Positions 9,245 to 18,477 of a stretch of DNA of 64,000 nucleotides are shown piece after piece (the first letter of the stretch is position 1; each line of letters opens with the position of its first letter). Under the pieces are notes generated by a model. That model saw only the letters and a program-made list of their open reading frames with translations. It was not told where the DNA came from and searched no databases. The position numbers and the translations under genes were made by a program. Source of the DNA: Achromobacter insuavis (GTDB lineage: Bacteria > Pseudomonadota > Gammaproteobacteria > Burkholderiales > Burkholderiaceae_B); the NCBI RefSeq assembly GCF_902859645.1, contig NZ_CADIJR010000025.1, forward strand, positions 1 through 64,000. The letters are read 5' to 3'.

Positions 9245-12200
9245 ATGTCCAAGCTTCGCTCCGCAGTTGTCTGGTTGGTCCTGTACACGCAGATCTGGAC
9301 GCCCGTCCTGGCGCAGACGCTGCCCATCTCCGTCGACAAGAGCGTGCCGGGCCAGAAGCCCGTGGTGGGCGTGACCAATGGCGTGCCGGTGGTCAACATC
9401 GCGCCGCCTTCGGCCGGCGGCGTCTCGAACAACCGCTACACCCAGTTCAACGTCGGCCCTTCGGGCGTGGTGCTGAACAACAGCGGCGCGGCCAGCCAGA
9501 CGCAGCTGGCGGGGCAGGTCGCGGGCAACCCGATGCTGGGCAACCAGCGCGCCGCCACCATCCTGAACCAGGTGACGGCGCCCAACCCGTCGCAGCTGAT
9601 GGGCATGCTGGAAGTGGCGGGCAACCGGGCCAACGTCATCGTCGCCAACCCCGCCGGCATCACCTGCAACGGCTGCGGCTTCCTGAACGCCAACCGCGCC
9701 ACGCTGACCACCGGCAAGCCGGTCATCGGTCCGGATGGCACGCTGGGCTTCGATATCACGGGCGGCCGCCTGGGCATCGAAGGCGCGGGCCTGTATGGCG
9801 CCAACCTCAGCCAGCTCGACCTGATGGCGCGCACGCTGGAACTGAACGCGCAGATCTGGGCCAACGACCTGAACGTGGTCGCGGGCGCGGCTCGCGTGGG
9901 CTATGACGGCATCGACGTCTCCGCCCTGACCGGCGCCGGCGTCGGCACCGGCGTGGCCTTGGACGTCGCCGCGCTGGGCGGCATGTACGCCAACAGCATC
10001 CGCCTGATCGGCACGGAAGCCGGGGTGGGCGTGAACATCGGCGGCAACCTGGCGGCGTTGACCGGCACGCTGACGGTCAGCGCCAACGGCGACGTCCGGA
10101 TCCAGCCGTCGGGCCGGCTGCAGGCCGCCACCAACCTGTCGGTGCAAAGCGGTCGCGACATCGTCAACGACGGCACGGTCGCCGCGGGCGGCGCGCTGGG
10201 CTTGAACGCCGCCGCCACGGTCATCAACAACCAGGCCATGTCCTCGGCGGGCAACGCCAGCATCGTGGCGCGCCAGCTGGAAAACCGCGGCGGACTCACG
10301 GCCGGCCTGCAGGCCGATGGCTCCATCAGCCCGCTCGGCGCGTTGAGCGCGCAGGTGGACCAGTTGCTCAATCCCGGCACGCTGGTGGCGGGCGGCGATG
10401 CCGCCATCACCGCGAATGTCCTGGGGCTGTCGGGCGGCAAGCTTGTCGCCGGCGGCGCATTGCGCGTGGACGCCACGGGCGCGGTCACCAATCGCGGCGG
10501 CTCGGTCTATGGCGGCTCCGTGGCATTGCGCGCGGCCGGCCTGGACAACACGGGCGGCAAGCTCACCAGCGGCGCGGCGCTCGACGGCCAGGTGGCGGGC
10601 GCCATCGACAACACCGGCGGCACGCTGGCCGGCGCCGGCGCGGTGGACCTGCGCGGCCGCTCCGTGGTCAACGCGGCCGGCGGCGTGGTTTCGGGCCAGA
10701 GCGTGGCGCTGCGCGGCGCCGACGGCATCGACAACCAGGGTGGTTCGGTGCAGGCCAACGACGCCTTGCGCGTCGAGACGGCGGGGGCGCTCGACAACCG
10801 GGGCGGCAAGCTGCTTGGCGGCAGCGCCGACATCCAGTCGGCCAGCCTCGACAACCGCGGCGGTATCGCCCAAGCCGACGGCAAGCTCGCCGTCACCAAC
10901 AGCGGCGCCCTGCAGAACCAGGGCGGCGGCCTGTATGGCGGCACGGCCGATCTCAAGGCGGGCAGCCTCGCCAACGCCGACGGCAAGATCGCCAGCGGCG
11001 GCGCGCTGGATGTCACCACCCCTGGCGCGATCGACAACACCGGCGGCACCATCGCCGCCCAAGGCCTGGCCTCGCTGGACGCGCAGCGCCTCGTCAACCG
11101 TCGCGGCATCGTCGCCGCCAATGGCCTCACGCTCAAGACGCAGGGCCTGCTGGATAACAACGCCGGCCTGATCCAGGCCGACAACGCGCTGGTCCTCAAC
11201 GCCGGCAGCCTGAGCAATCGCGACACCCTCGCCAACGGCGTCGCCGGCGCGGGCGGCACGGCCGCCGGCGCCCTCGGACTGATGGGCAAGCAGGTCACGC
11301 TGAACGCCGGTTCCATCGACAACCAGGCCGGCCGCATCGGCGCCGGCCAGGACCTTGGCCTGACCACCGGCGCGCTCGACAACGCGCGTGGCAACGTGTC
11401 GTCCGACGCCAATGCCAAGCTCGCGTTCAGCAGCCTGGCCAACGGCGGCGGCGCGCTGACCGCCGGCGCCTCGCTGGAGCTGGTCACCGGCAACCTCGAC
11501 AACGACGGCAAGATCCATTCGGGCCAGGACCTGAAGATCACCGCCGACACGCTGACCAACCGCGCCGGCGGCGAATTGATCGCGGTGCGCAACAACGAAC
11601 TGATCATCGGCGGCCTGCTGGCCAACGCCGGCCTGATCGACGGCGGCTACACGCTCATCAATGCCGGCAATCTCCTCAACACCGGCCGCATCTATGGCGA
11701 TCGCATCGGCATCAAGACGCCGCTGCTGCAGAACGAACCCAACGCCGTCATCGCCTCGCGCGGCGACATGGACCTGGGCGTGGGCACGCTGACCAATCGC
11801 GAGCACGCGCTGATCTACGCCGCGGGCGACTTGCGGCTGGGCGGCACGCTGGACGCCACCGGCCAGGCCACCGGCCAGGCCGCGCTGTTGTCCAACGAGT
11901 CCGCCACCATCGAGGTCGAGCGCAACGCCGACATCGCCGCGGCCAGCATCCAGAACCGCAACCTGCACTTCGCCAGCGAAAGCGTCGAGGTCGGCCGCGA
12001 AGCCAAATGGTTCTATCGCCTGGACGGCACCACCGACATCGTCGACGGCGAAGGCATGTGGTTCTGCAACACCGTCAAGTCCATCTGCGGCCGCGACCCC
12101 AGCTGGATGGGGCAGTACGACGAGCGGCGCCTGCTGATGCCGTCCGCGCGTTATCCGGAAAGCCAGTATGGGCCGCCGTTCGATTACAGCAACATCCAGG

Positions 12201-15200
12201 AGGACCAGCAGGGGCGCGCGGGTGTCAGCGCGCCGATCGGCCTGGCGTACATTCCGGAGATCTATGACTGCAGTGGCGGTGACGCGGGCAACTGCTACAC
12301 GAATCCTGCCCAGTTTCTCTACAAGCCGGACGCCAAGATCTGGTCCGTATTCGAAGTGGAGCGCCCCAGCGGAATCCGGCGGCCGCCGTCGCCCGATGAC
12401 TGCGGCTGGCGTTGCCCCGCGGATCTGGCCCAGCAACAGGCCCAGTACGACCACGACCTGGTGCTGTACGACACGCTGAACGAGAAGATCAAGGCCTTCA
12501 ACGCCGACTTCCGCGGCAGCCGCATGATCAAGGACTTCACCTTCTACCAGGTGACCGAGATCACGCGCGAGACCCGCATCACGGAGAGCGATCCAGGCAA
12601 GATCATCGTCGGCGGCAACGCGCGCTTTTCCGGCAACATCGTCAACGACAAGAGCCGCATTCTCGCCGGCGGCACCCTGAAAACCGAGGGCGGCACGCTG
12701 AGCAACGTCGGCGCCGAGGGGCTGCGCACGGTCGATCGTGTCGGCACCATGGCCTACACCTACGAGAAGAACGACTCCCGCAAGTACAACCGTTCCGACT
12801 ACAACGCCACCGTCCTGGCCGAACGCATCGAGACCGGCCTGGGCGACGCGAAGGGCGGCGTCGCGGTCACGCCCTCCGTCCCGGCGCCCGGGGCCAGCAC
12901 CGTCGTCCAGGCGCTGCCGCCGGCAACGCTGACGCGCATCACGCTGCCCGGCAACCAGACCATTGCCGTCGTCGTGCTGCCGCCGACCATCCCGACCAGC
13001 AAGCTGTACCAGGTCATCACGGCGCCCAACGCGCCTTACCTGATCGCCACCGACAGCCAGTTCGTCGGTTCGCGCGCCGTGGTGTCCAGCGACTTCCTGC
13101 TGGAGAAACTGAAGCAGGACCCGGGCCACATCCTCAAGCGCCTGGGCGACGGCTTCTACGAGCAGAAGCTGGTGGCCGAGCAGGTCATGCTGGCCACCGG
13201 CCAGCGTTTTGTCGGCGACTACACCGACAACGAAACCCAGTACAAGGCGCTGCTTACCGCCGGCGCCGACTTCGCCAACCAGTTCGGCCTGGCCGTGGGC
13301 ACCGCGCTCACCGAAGAGCAGATGCGCCATCTGACCAGCGACATCGTCTGGATGGTGGAGCAGACCGTCACGCTGCCCGACGGCACGCAGCAGAAGGTGC
13401 TGGCGCCGCAGGTCTACCTGGCCGTCAAGCCGGGCGACCTGCGCGGTTATGGCACGCTGATCGCCGGTCGCGACACGCAGATCAGCGCGACGGGCGACGT
13501 GGACAACAGCGGCACCCTCGGCGCGCGCAACGCGTTGGTGGTGGATGCGCAGAACGTGCGCAACACCGTGGGCACGATCCAGGGCAAGACCGTTAACCTG
13601 AATGCGCGCAACGACATCGACAACCTGGCCGGGCTGCTCAAGGGTGACGGCGTCACGCTGACCGCGGGCCGCGACATCAACCTCACGGCCAGCACCCAAT
13701 CGAACGTGCGTGGCGGAATCAGCAACACCATCGTCGACGGGGTTGCCCGTATCGACGCCGGAACGCTGAATGCGCAGGCGGGCCGCGACGTCAACGCCCA
13801 GGCCGCCGCCATCGTCGCCAGCGGTGACGCGAGCATTCGCGCCGGCAACGATATCAATCTGATTGCCGCGGGGACGAGCTATGGGGAATCCTTCAACTTC
13901 GGCAAGAAGAACCGGTCGGAGATGCGTACGACGGAAGACGTGGGAACCCGCATTGCCGCTGCCGGAAATCTGACGTTGATGGCCGCGCAGGATATCAATG
14001 CCATTGCCGCGCAAGTGTCTTCCGACAAGCAGTTGGCGGTGGGAGCGGGGCGCGACATCAATGTGCTGGCGGGGGATTCCAGCGGGTATACGTATAACGA
14101 GATTTACTACAAGACGAAGGGGTTCCTTTCCAGTAAGACGACGCACCGCGTCAAGGAAGCGTCTTGGACCCAGGCGGTGTCTTCCACCTTCACCGGCGAT
14201 AGCGCCGTGATGGTGGCTGGGCGTGATCTGAATGTGCTGGGTTCCAATGTGGCGGCACAGAACGACTTGGTTATGTCGGCGGATCGCAATGTCAATATCG
14301 TTGCCGAAAAGAACTCCGCCAACGAATACCAGTACGAGAAGATCAAGAAGTCCGGCTTTGGTGGACTGGGAGGCCTCAGCTACGGATCCCGTCAGACGAC
14401 GGATTGGATGGACACCAAGCGTGGCCTGAATACTGGTAGCACCATCGGCAGTGTGACGGGGGACGTACTGATCAACGCGGGCGGTTCGTTGAACGTGCTT
14501 GGCAGCGATGTCCTGGCACGGCAAGGCGACATCACCATGATCGGCCGGGACGTCAGTATCGTTGGCAGTTTCGACACGATGCGCCAGCGTGAAGTGCACG
14601 AGATGAAGCAGTCTGGCTTCAGTGTCACGGCCAGCACACCTGTGGTCAGCGCCATGCAAACGGCCGGACGTATGGCGGAAGCATCCGGAAAGTCCGGCAA
14701 TCCTGTCATGACCGCGCTGGCGGGTGGAACCACAGCGCTTGCGGCCAGTAACGCCTATGACGCAGTCAAGGCCGCCGGCGCGGTAAAGGACGCCGGTGCC
14801 ATCGACAAGATGGGCGGCGGCAGCATCAAGATTAGCTTCGGCAGCAGCAAGAGCAGCAGCACTACGGATAGAAGCTCGTCCACCTCGGTCGGCTCGAACA
14901 TTGCCGCGGGCAGGGATCTGACGATTGTCGCAAAGGGTGCGGGGAGCGCATCGGACATCACGGTTTCAGGTTCCAACCTGTCGGCGGGTAACAATGCCGT
15001 TCTGAAGGCCGATGGCGATATCCTGCTGCAGGCGGCCAAGAATTTCTACGAGCAGAAGACGGATAGCAAGAGCAGCGGATTCAGTATAGGTATCGGCTAC
15101 AGCACCGGCACATCCAACGGCTTGACGGTGGAGTTGGGAGCCTCCATTGCACGGGGCAAGGAGAACGGCCGGGACGACAGCTGGACCAACAGTTCCATCA

Positions 15201-17479
15201 CCGCGGGCAACGTGCTCGCATTGCAATCAGGCGGAGACACGACGCTAAGAGGCGCATCCGGAAAGGCGGAGCAGATTCTGGCCTCGGTCGGAGGCAACCT
15301 GTTGCTGGAGAGCCTGCAAGATACAAGCACGTACACCTCAAAACAGACCAGCGCTGGCGTGAATATCACGTTGTGCATTCCGCCATATTGCTATGGCCAG
15401 AGTACGGCTGCCGCTAACTTCGGCACCGGCAAGATGAACAGCAACTTCAAGTCTGTCACTGAACAGACGGGTTTGTGGGCGGGCGACGGCGGGTTCCTGA
15501 TCGACGTCAAGAACAACACGACCTTGATCGGCAGCGTCATCGCCAGCAGTGACAAGGCTGTAGCGGAGGGCCTGAACAAGCTCAGCACGGGCACCCTGGT
15601 CACGCAGGACATCAAGAACTCCGCCAGCTACAGCGCCAATCAGATTGCGGTAGGCGGTGGCTTCGGGTTTGGCGGCGGGGCCTCGAAAGAGGGGTCGGCG
15701 GGGCTGGGCACCACCAAGGGCAACCAGGTGGCGGGCGGCGCGACCAAGGACGCAGGCACTTCCTTGGCGTCGAGTGGGGGCTTTTCCGCCAATCTACCGA
15801 CCGTGGTTGCGGCCAGCGGCAATAGCAGTTCCACGACCCAAAGCGCCATCAGTGGCGGCACCATCATCATCCGCGATGAAGAAGGACAGCGGGCGCTGAC
15901 AGGCAAGACTGCGGCGGAGATGATTGCGGCGCTGAATCGGGATACGTCGGATACGTTGAACACGCTAAAGCCGATCTTTGACAAGGAGAAGATCGAGGCG
16001 GGGTTTGAAATCGTGTCGGAAGCCAGTCGGCAGACGGGACAGTTCTTGACGAATCGGGCTAAAGAGGCTGATGCGCTCAAGAAGGCAATGGATGACGAGA
16101 CCGACCCTGCGCTAAAGAAAGATCTCAAGGCTCGGTATGAAGAAGCAGCCAAATGGGGGCCGGACGGCTCGTATCGGATTGGGTTGACCGCAATTTCGGC
16201 CGCTGCGGGAGGAAACGTCACTGGAAGCGCGGGTCAATTCCTGCAGTCCGCCGCGGCGAACTATCTGCAGGCGTTAGGCGCAGGCAAGGTGAAGCAGATT
16301 GCTGATGCGTTGGATAGCGAGGCGGCTCGGACAGCGTTACAAGGCTTGGTGGGTTGTGCTGGAGCTGCAGGTCAAGGAAGTAGTTGTAGTGCTGCCGCGG
16401 CAGGGGCGGCTGCGAGCGTGGTCCTCAACAACCTCATCCAGGGGCTCTCTGCTCAAGACGCGAAAGAGTTGACGGCCGAGCAGAAAGAAGCACGCGTCAA
16501 CCTTGTCGCTAGCCTTGTCGCTGGCCTTACTGTTGCATTGGGTGGAGATAGCGCTGTCGCGACGTTGGCCGCCCAGATCGAGACCGAGAACAACTATCTC
16601 GGGCAGAAACCCGAGGGGTTCTGGGCTGCCGAACAGCGCCAATTCGACGCGGCAATCGCTTCTTGCGGTCCCGGGAATCCAGATGCCTGCAATCGGGCGC
16701 GAGAACTGGGAGGCATATCGGCGCAACGCGACAAAGACCTGGCAAGCGCCTGCGCGGATCGGACATCTCCCCTGTGCGGCGTGGCAATCCAACTGGCAAC
16801 AACGAGCGGTAACGTTGTGTTCTTCGATCAGCACGGTGTGCCTTTTGCCGTGCCGGCTGATTCTCCTATGATTCAAGCGACGCCCGATCCTCGCGATGGA
16901 AGTTGGCATTACACGATCGCCGCCAGTGTTGCTGAGGGACTGGCGATTGATAGTGGTGGCGGGGCGCTGATGGGCGTTGGCTCAGCAATCCGAGGCTTAT
17001 TTAGACCTGGCGTGGCGGAAATAGCCGCCGGGGCAAAAGGAACGAAGGTCCTGAATCGAGCTACGACAGGCATTGAATGGGGTAAAGGCATTCAGGGGCA
17101 GGGGCTACCGTGGGAAAATTACTTGGCGACCCAATTGCCCTCGGGGTCCCGGCTGCCAGCCAAATTCAAGACTTTCGACTTTTATGAGGCCTCGACGGGT
17201 ACTGCAATTAGTGCCAAAACGCTGGATACGACAACAGTTGCGAGATTGACGAATCCTGCTCAGATATATTCCTCGTTGAAAGGAAACATCAACGCTGCTG
17301 CCAAATTTGAATCATATAAGCTTGCAGACGTTCCCTTGAATAGCGGCATGATCAATTCACGAGAGCTTCATGTTGCCATTCCTGCGAAGACGACATCCGC
17401 GCAATGGGATCAAATAAATAGGGCGATCGACTATGGTCATTCCCAGGGTGTGAAATTAATCATAACGTTGATAAAGTGA
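9245..17479 (+). CDS. cdiA: Contact-dependent inhibition exoprotein CdiA with EC869-like nuclease C terminus
   Basis: Giant TpsA protein, 2744 residues, exported by CdiB and delivering its C-terminal toxin into neighbouring cells. Order: a short signal peptide to about VLAQ (24), without the extended signal region many TpsA proteins have; the TPS secretion domain with NPAGI (135-139) and TCNGCGF; FHA-1-type beta-helix repeats to about 918; a non-repetitive segment at 919-1119 with six cysteines; FHA-2-type repeats from about 1380; and a pretoxin region with ENNYL (2448-2452) in place of VENN. After a Cys-containing segment, the last about 135 residues (WGKGIQGQGLPWENYL, FDFYEASTG, ISAKTLD, GNINAAAKFESY) resemble the EC869 CdiA toxin, a Zn-dependent DNase of the PD-(D/E)XK type. 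ATG 9245 is preferred; the frame is open to GTG 9188. GC falls from about 78% (47 of 60 at 10561-10620) to about 47% (28 of 60 at 14281-14340). Confidence 0.92.
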   Translation: MSKLRSAVVWLVLYTQIWTPVLAQTLPISVDKSVPGQKPVVGVTNGVPVVNIAPPSAGGVSNNRYTQFNVGPSGVVLNNSGAASQTQLAGQVAGNPMLGNQRAATILNQVTAPNPSQLMGMLEVAGNRANVIVANPAGITCNGCGFLNANRATLTTGKPVIGPDGTLGFDITGGRLGIEGAGLYGANLSQLDLMARTLELNAQIWANDLNVVAGAARVGYDGIDVSALTGAGVGTGVALDVAALGGMYANSIRLIGTEAGVGVNIGGNLAALTGTLTVSANGDVRIQPSGRLQAATNLSVQSGRDIVNDGTVAAGGALGLNAAATVINNQAMSSAGNASIVARQLENRGGLTAGLQADGSISPLGALSAQVDQLLNPGTLVAGGDAAITANVLGLSGGKLVAGGALRVDATGAVTNRGGSVYGGSVALRAAGLDNTGGKLTSGAALDGQVAGAIDNTGGTLAGAGAVDLRGRSVVNAAGGVVSGQSVALRGADGIDNQGGSVQANDALRVETAGALDNRGGKLLGGSADIQSASLDNRGGIAQADGKLAVTNSGALQNQGGGLYGGTADLKAGSLANADGKIASGGALDVTTPGAIDNTGGTIAAQGLASLDAQRLVNRRGIVAANGLTLKTQGLLDNNAGLIQADNALVLNAGSLSNRDTLANGVAGAGGTAAGALGLMGKQVTLNAGSIDNQAGRIGAGQDLGLTTGALDNARGNVSSDANAKLAFSSLANGGGALTAGASLELVTGNLDNDGKIHSGQDLKITADTLTNRAGGELIAVRNNELIIGGLLANAGLIDGGYTLINAGNLLNTGRIYGDRIGIKTPLLQNEPNAVIASRGDMDLGVGTLTNREHALIYAAGDLRLGGTLDATGQATGQAALLSNESATIEVERNADIAAASIQNRNLHFASESVEVGREAKWFYRLDGTTDIVDGEGMWFCNTVKSICGRDPSWMGQYDERRLLMPSARYPESQYGPPFDYSNIQEDQQGRAGVSAPIGLAYIPEIYDCSGGDAGNCYTNPAQFLYKPDAKIWSVFEVERPSGIRRPPSPDDCGWRCPADLAQQQAQYDHDLVLYDTLNEKIKAFNADFRGSRMIKDFTFYQVTEITRETRITESDPGKIIVGGNARFSGNIVNDKSRILAGGTLKTEGGTLSNVGAEGLRTVDRVGTMAYTYEKNDSRKYNRSDYNATVLAERIETGLGDAKGGVAVTPSVPAPGASTVVQALPPATLTRITLPGNQTIAVVVLPPTIPTSKLYQVITAPNAPYLIATDSQFVGSRAVVSSDFLLEKLKQDPGHILKRLGDGFYEQKLVAEQVMLATGQRFVGDYTDNETQYKALLTAGADFANQFGLAVGTALTEEQMRHLTSDIVWMVEQTVTLPDGTQQKVLAPQVYLAVKPGDLRGYGTLIAGRDTQISATGDVDNSGTLGARNALVVDAQNVRNTVGTIQGKTVNLNARNDIDNLAGLLKGDGVTLTAGRDINLTASTQSNVRGGISNTIVDGVARIDAGTLNAQAGRDVNAQAAAIVASGDASIRAGNDINLIAAGTSYGESFNFGKKNRSEMRTTEDVGTRIAAAGNLTLMAAQDINAIAAQVSSDKQLAVGAGRDINVLAGDSSGYTYNEIYYKTKGFLSSKTTHRVKEASWTQAVSSTFTGDSAVMVAGRDLNVLGSNVAAQNDLVMSADRNVNIVAEKNSANEYQYEKIKKSGFGGLGGLSYGSRQTTDWMDTKRGLNTGSTIGSVTGDVLINAGGSLNVLGSDVLARQGDITMIGRDVSIVGSFDTMRQREVHEMKQSGFSVTASTPVVSAMQTAGRMAEASGKSGNPVMTALAGGTTALAASNAYDAVKAAGAVKDAGAIDKMGGGSIKISFGSSKSSSTTDRSSSTSVGSNIAAGRDLTIVAKGAGSASDITVSGSNLSAGNNAVLKADGDILLQAAKNFYEQKTDSKSSGFSIGIGYSTGTSNGLTVELGASIARGKENGRDDSWTNSSITAGNVLALQSGGDTTLRGASGKAEQILASVGGNLLLESLQDTSTYTSKQTSAGVNITLCIPPYCYGQSTAAANFGTGKMNSNFKSVTEQTGLWAGDGGFLIDVKNNTTLIGSVIASSDKAVAEGLNKLSTGTLVTQDIKNSASYSANQIAVGGGFGFGGGASKEGSAGLGTTKGNQVAGGATKDAGTSLASSGGFSANLPTVVAASGNSSSTTQSAISGGTIIIRDEEGQRALTGKTAAEMIAALNRDTSDTLNTLKPIFDKEKIEAGFEIVSEASRQTGQFLTNRAKEADALKKAMDDETDPALKKDLKARYEEAAKWGPDGSYRIGLTAISAAAGGNVTGSAGQFLQSAAANYLQALGAGKVKQIADALDSEAARTALQGLVGCAGAAGQGSSCSAAAAGAAASVVLNNLIQGLSAQDAKELTAEQKEARVNLVASLVAGLTVALGGDSAVATLAAQIETENNYLGQKPEGFWAAEQRQFDAAIASCGPGNPDACNRARELGGISAQRDKDLASACADRTSPLCGVAIQLATTSGNVVFFDQHGVPFAVPADSPMIQATPDPRDGSWHYTIAASVAEGLAIDSGGGALMGVGSAIRGLFRPGVAEIAAGAKGTKVLNRATTGIEWGKGIQGQGLPWENYLATQLPSGSRLPAKFKTFDFYEASTGTAISAKTLDTTTVARLTNPAQIYSSLKGNINAAAKFESYKLADVPLNSGMINSRELHVAIPAKTTSAQWDQINRAIDYGHSQGVKLIITLIK

Positions 17480-17485
17480 TTGAGA

Positions 17486-17983
17486 ATGAGCGGACCTGCC
17501 AAAAAACCTTGTATCTACGTTAAGTCAAATAATGAATTCATTTTCTTGGAAACGTACTCCGGGTATTGGAATTTTCTACCGGATTCAGAAGGGGAGCGGT
17601 ACTTGTTGTCGCATTCTTCTTCCGATGCTGATCTAGGTTCAGCTGCGATTGCAGCAATTTCTGCGAGTCGCCAAATTGATCCAAAAAATGATCCGAACTT
17701 TTTTGATATTGCTGGGCGGGTCGTTCCAAAATACAAAGATTGGGTATCCGAAATGATGGAGAGGTTTGGGTATAAAACCAAGCGGTCCATGTTCAAGGAT
17801 ATGAAGAGTTGTTCGGTGGAATTGGTGGGGGGGGCATATGTAATGCAGCCTAGCCATCATGAAAAGCTGGAAGCTTGGAGCGGAGAGGGGTTGACTGAAA
17901 ATGATTATGTGCTCCTGCCAGCGGATAGCTCCTCGGAGCGAGTGGGCGCTGCCTTGCGGTTGACTCTCGCCCGGTGCACGTAA
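17486..17983 (+). CDS. cdiI: CDI immunity protein, CdiI EC869/DUF1436 family
   Basis: Cognate immunity protein that should bind and block the CdiA nuclease in the producer, cytoplasmic, 165 residues. Recognised by the family-like stretches ETYSGYWNFLP, YKTKRSMFKDMKSC, HEKLEAWSGEGL and the C-terminal GAALRLTLARC. It begins 6 bp after the cdiA stop at ATG 17486; TTG 17480 is an alternative. The coding sequence is strikingly AT-rich for this window (20 of 60 bases G/C at 17521-17580), the usual sign of an exchanged toxin-immunity cassette. Pairing with the toxin is inferred from position and family. Confidence 0.87.
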   Translation: MSGPAKKPCIYVKSNNEFIFLETYSGYWNFLPDSEGERYLLSHSSSDADLGSAAIAAISASRQIDPKNDPNFFDIAGRVVPKYKDWVSEMMERFGYKTKRSMFKDMKSCSVELVGGAYVMQPSHHEKLEAWSGEGLTENDYVLLPADSSSERVGAALRLTLARCT

Positions 17984-17986
17984 AAA

Positions 17987-18014
17987 GGGAGCCTTGTCGG
18001 CTCGGCCCCCGTTT
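17987..18014 (+). terminator. Possible terminator after cdiI
   Basis: GGGAGCC / GGCTC-gg-CCC stem with a two-base bulge and a TTGTC loop, followed by CCGTTTT, immediately after the cdiI stop. Short and imperfect. Confidence 0.4.
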
Positions 18015-18041
18015 TGCCCGTCCGTCGTTTAATAGCAGGAT

Positions 18042-18428
18042 ATGTCCTGTTTCTCAACCGGCAAGCCTTCGGCTTCCGAGAAGCTGCTACTTGAGTCAAT
18101 TCAAAAGCACGCCGAATGGAAGTTGAAGGTCCGTTCCGCCATCAGCAGAAAGGAACAGATGGATGCGGAAACCATCGGCAAGGACAATTGTTGCCAGCTT
18201 GGGGTCTGGCTATATGGTGAAGGGAAGCTGAAATACAGCGCCAAACCCGAGTTTGGCGCGATCATCCAGAAGCACAAGGCGTTTCATGCCGAGGCGGGCA
18301 AGATCGCTCGGCTGATCAACAGCAATCAGTACGCGTTGGCGGAAGAGGAGATGGGCACTGGCACGCCGTATTCCCAGGCTTCCAGCGCGGTGGGCGCGGC
18401 CATCATCGCGTTCAAGCGGCACCTGTAG
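18042..18428 (+). CDS. Stand-alone CZB-domain zinc-binding protein
   Basis: 128-residue soluble protein made almost only of a chemoreceptor zinc-binding (CZB) domain. Visible ligands of the 3His/1Cys site are the His of KHAEWKL, the Cys of CQLGVWLYGEG and the two His of HKAFHAEAG. CZB domains sense zinc or hypochlorous acid when fused to chemoreceptors or diguanylate cyclases; here there is no partner domain. No chemotaxis or cyclic-di-GMP gene is adjacent, so the output is unknown. The upstream ribosome site is weak. Confidence 0.85.
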   Translation: MSCFSTGKPSASEKLLLESIQKHAEWKLKVRSAISRKEQMDAETIGKDNCCQLGVWLYGEGKLKYSAKPEFGAIIQKHKAFHAEAGKIARLINSNQYALAEEEMGTGTPYSQASSAVGAAIIAFKRHL

Positions 18429-18438
18429 GGGGGGGGGC

Positions 18439-18472
18439 GACGCGGCGCCTGCCGCATGGCCGGCGCCGCGTC
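18439..18472. terminator. Convergent hairpin between CZB gene and tenA
   Basis: Perfect 11-bp inverted repeat GACGCGGCGCC / GGCGCCGCGTC (18439-18449 with 18462-18472) with a 12-nt loop between two convergent genes. There is no long T run, so it is intrinsic-terminator-like rather than certain. A run of ten G (18428-18437) begins at the last base of the CZB stop codon. Confidence 0.55.
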
Positions 18473-18477
18473 TTGCT

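Noticed and set aside
9170-14659. 1829-codon open frame antisense to cdiA
   Set aside because: Composition is His/Gln/Arg/Val/Gly-rich low complexity, produced by the codon bias and repeats of cdiA on the other strand; no protein signature.
17984-18041. Orphan toxin-immunity modules downstream of cdiI
   Set aside because: The gap after cdiI is only 58 bp and is followed by an unrelated CZB gene; no second toxin end or immunity gene is present.
18428-18437. Run of ten G as a phase-variation switch
   Set aside because: It starts at the last base of the CZB stop codon and precedes a convergent gene, so slippage would not change any protein.
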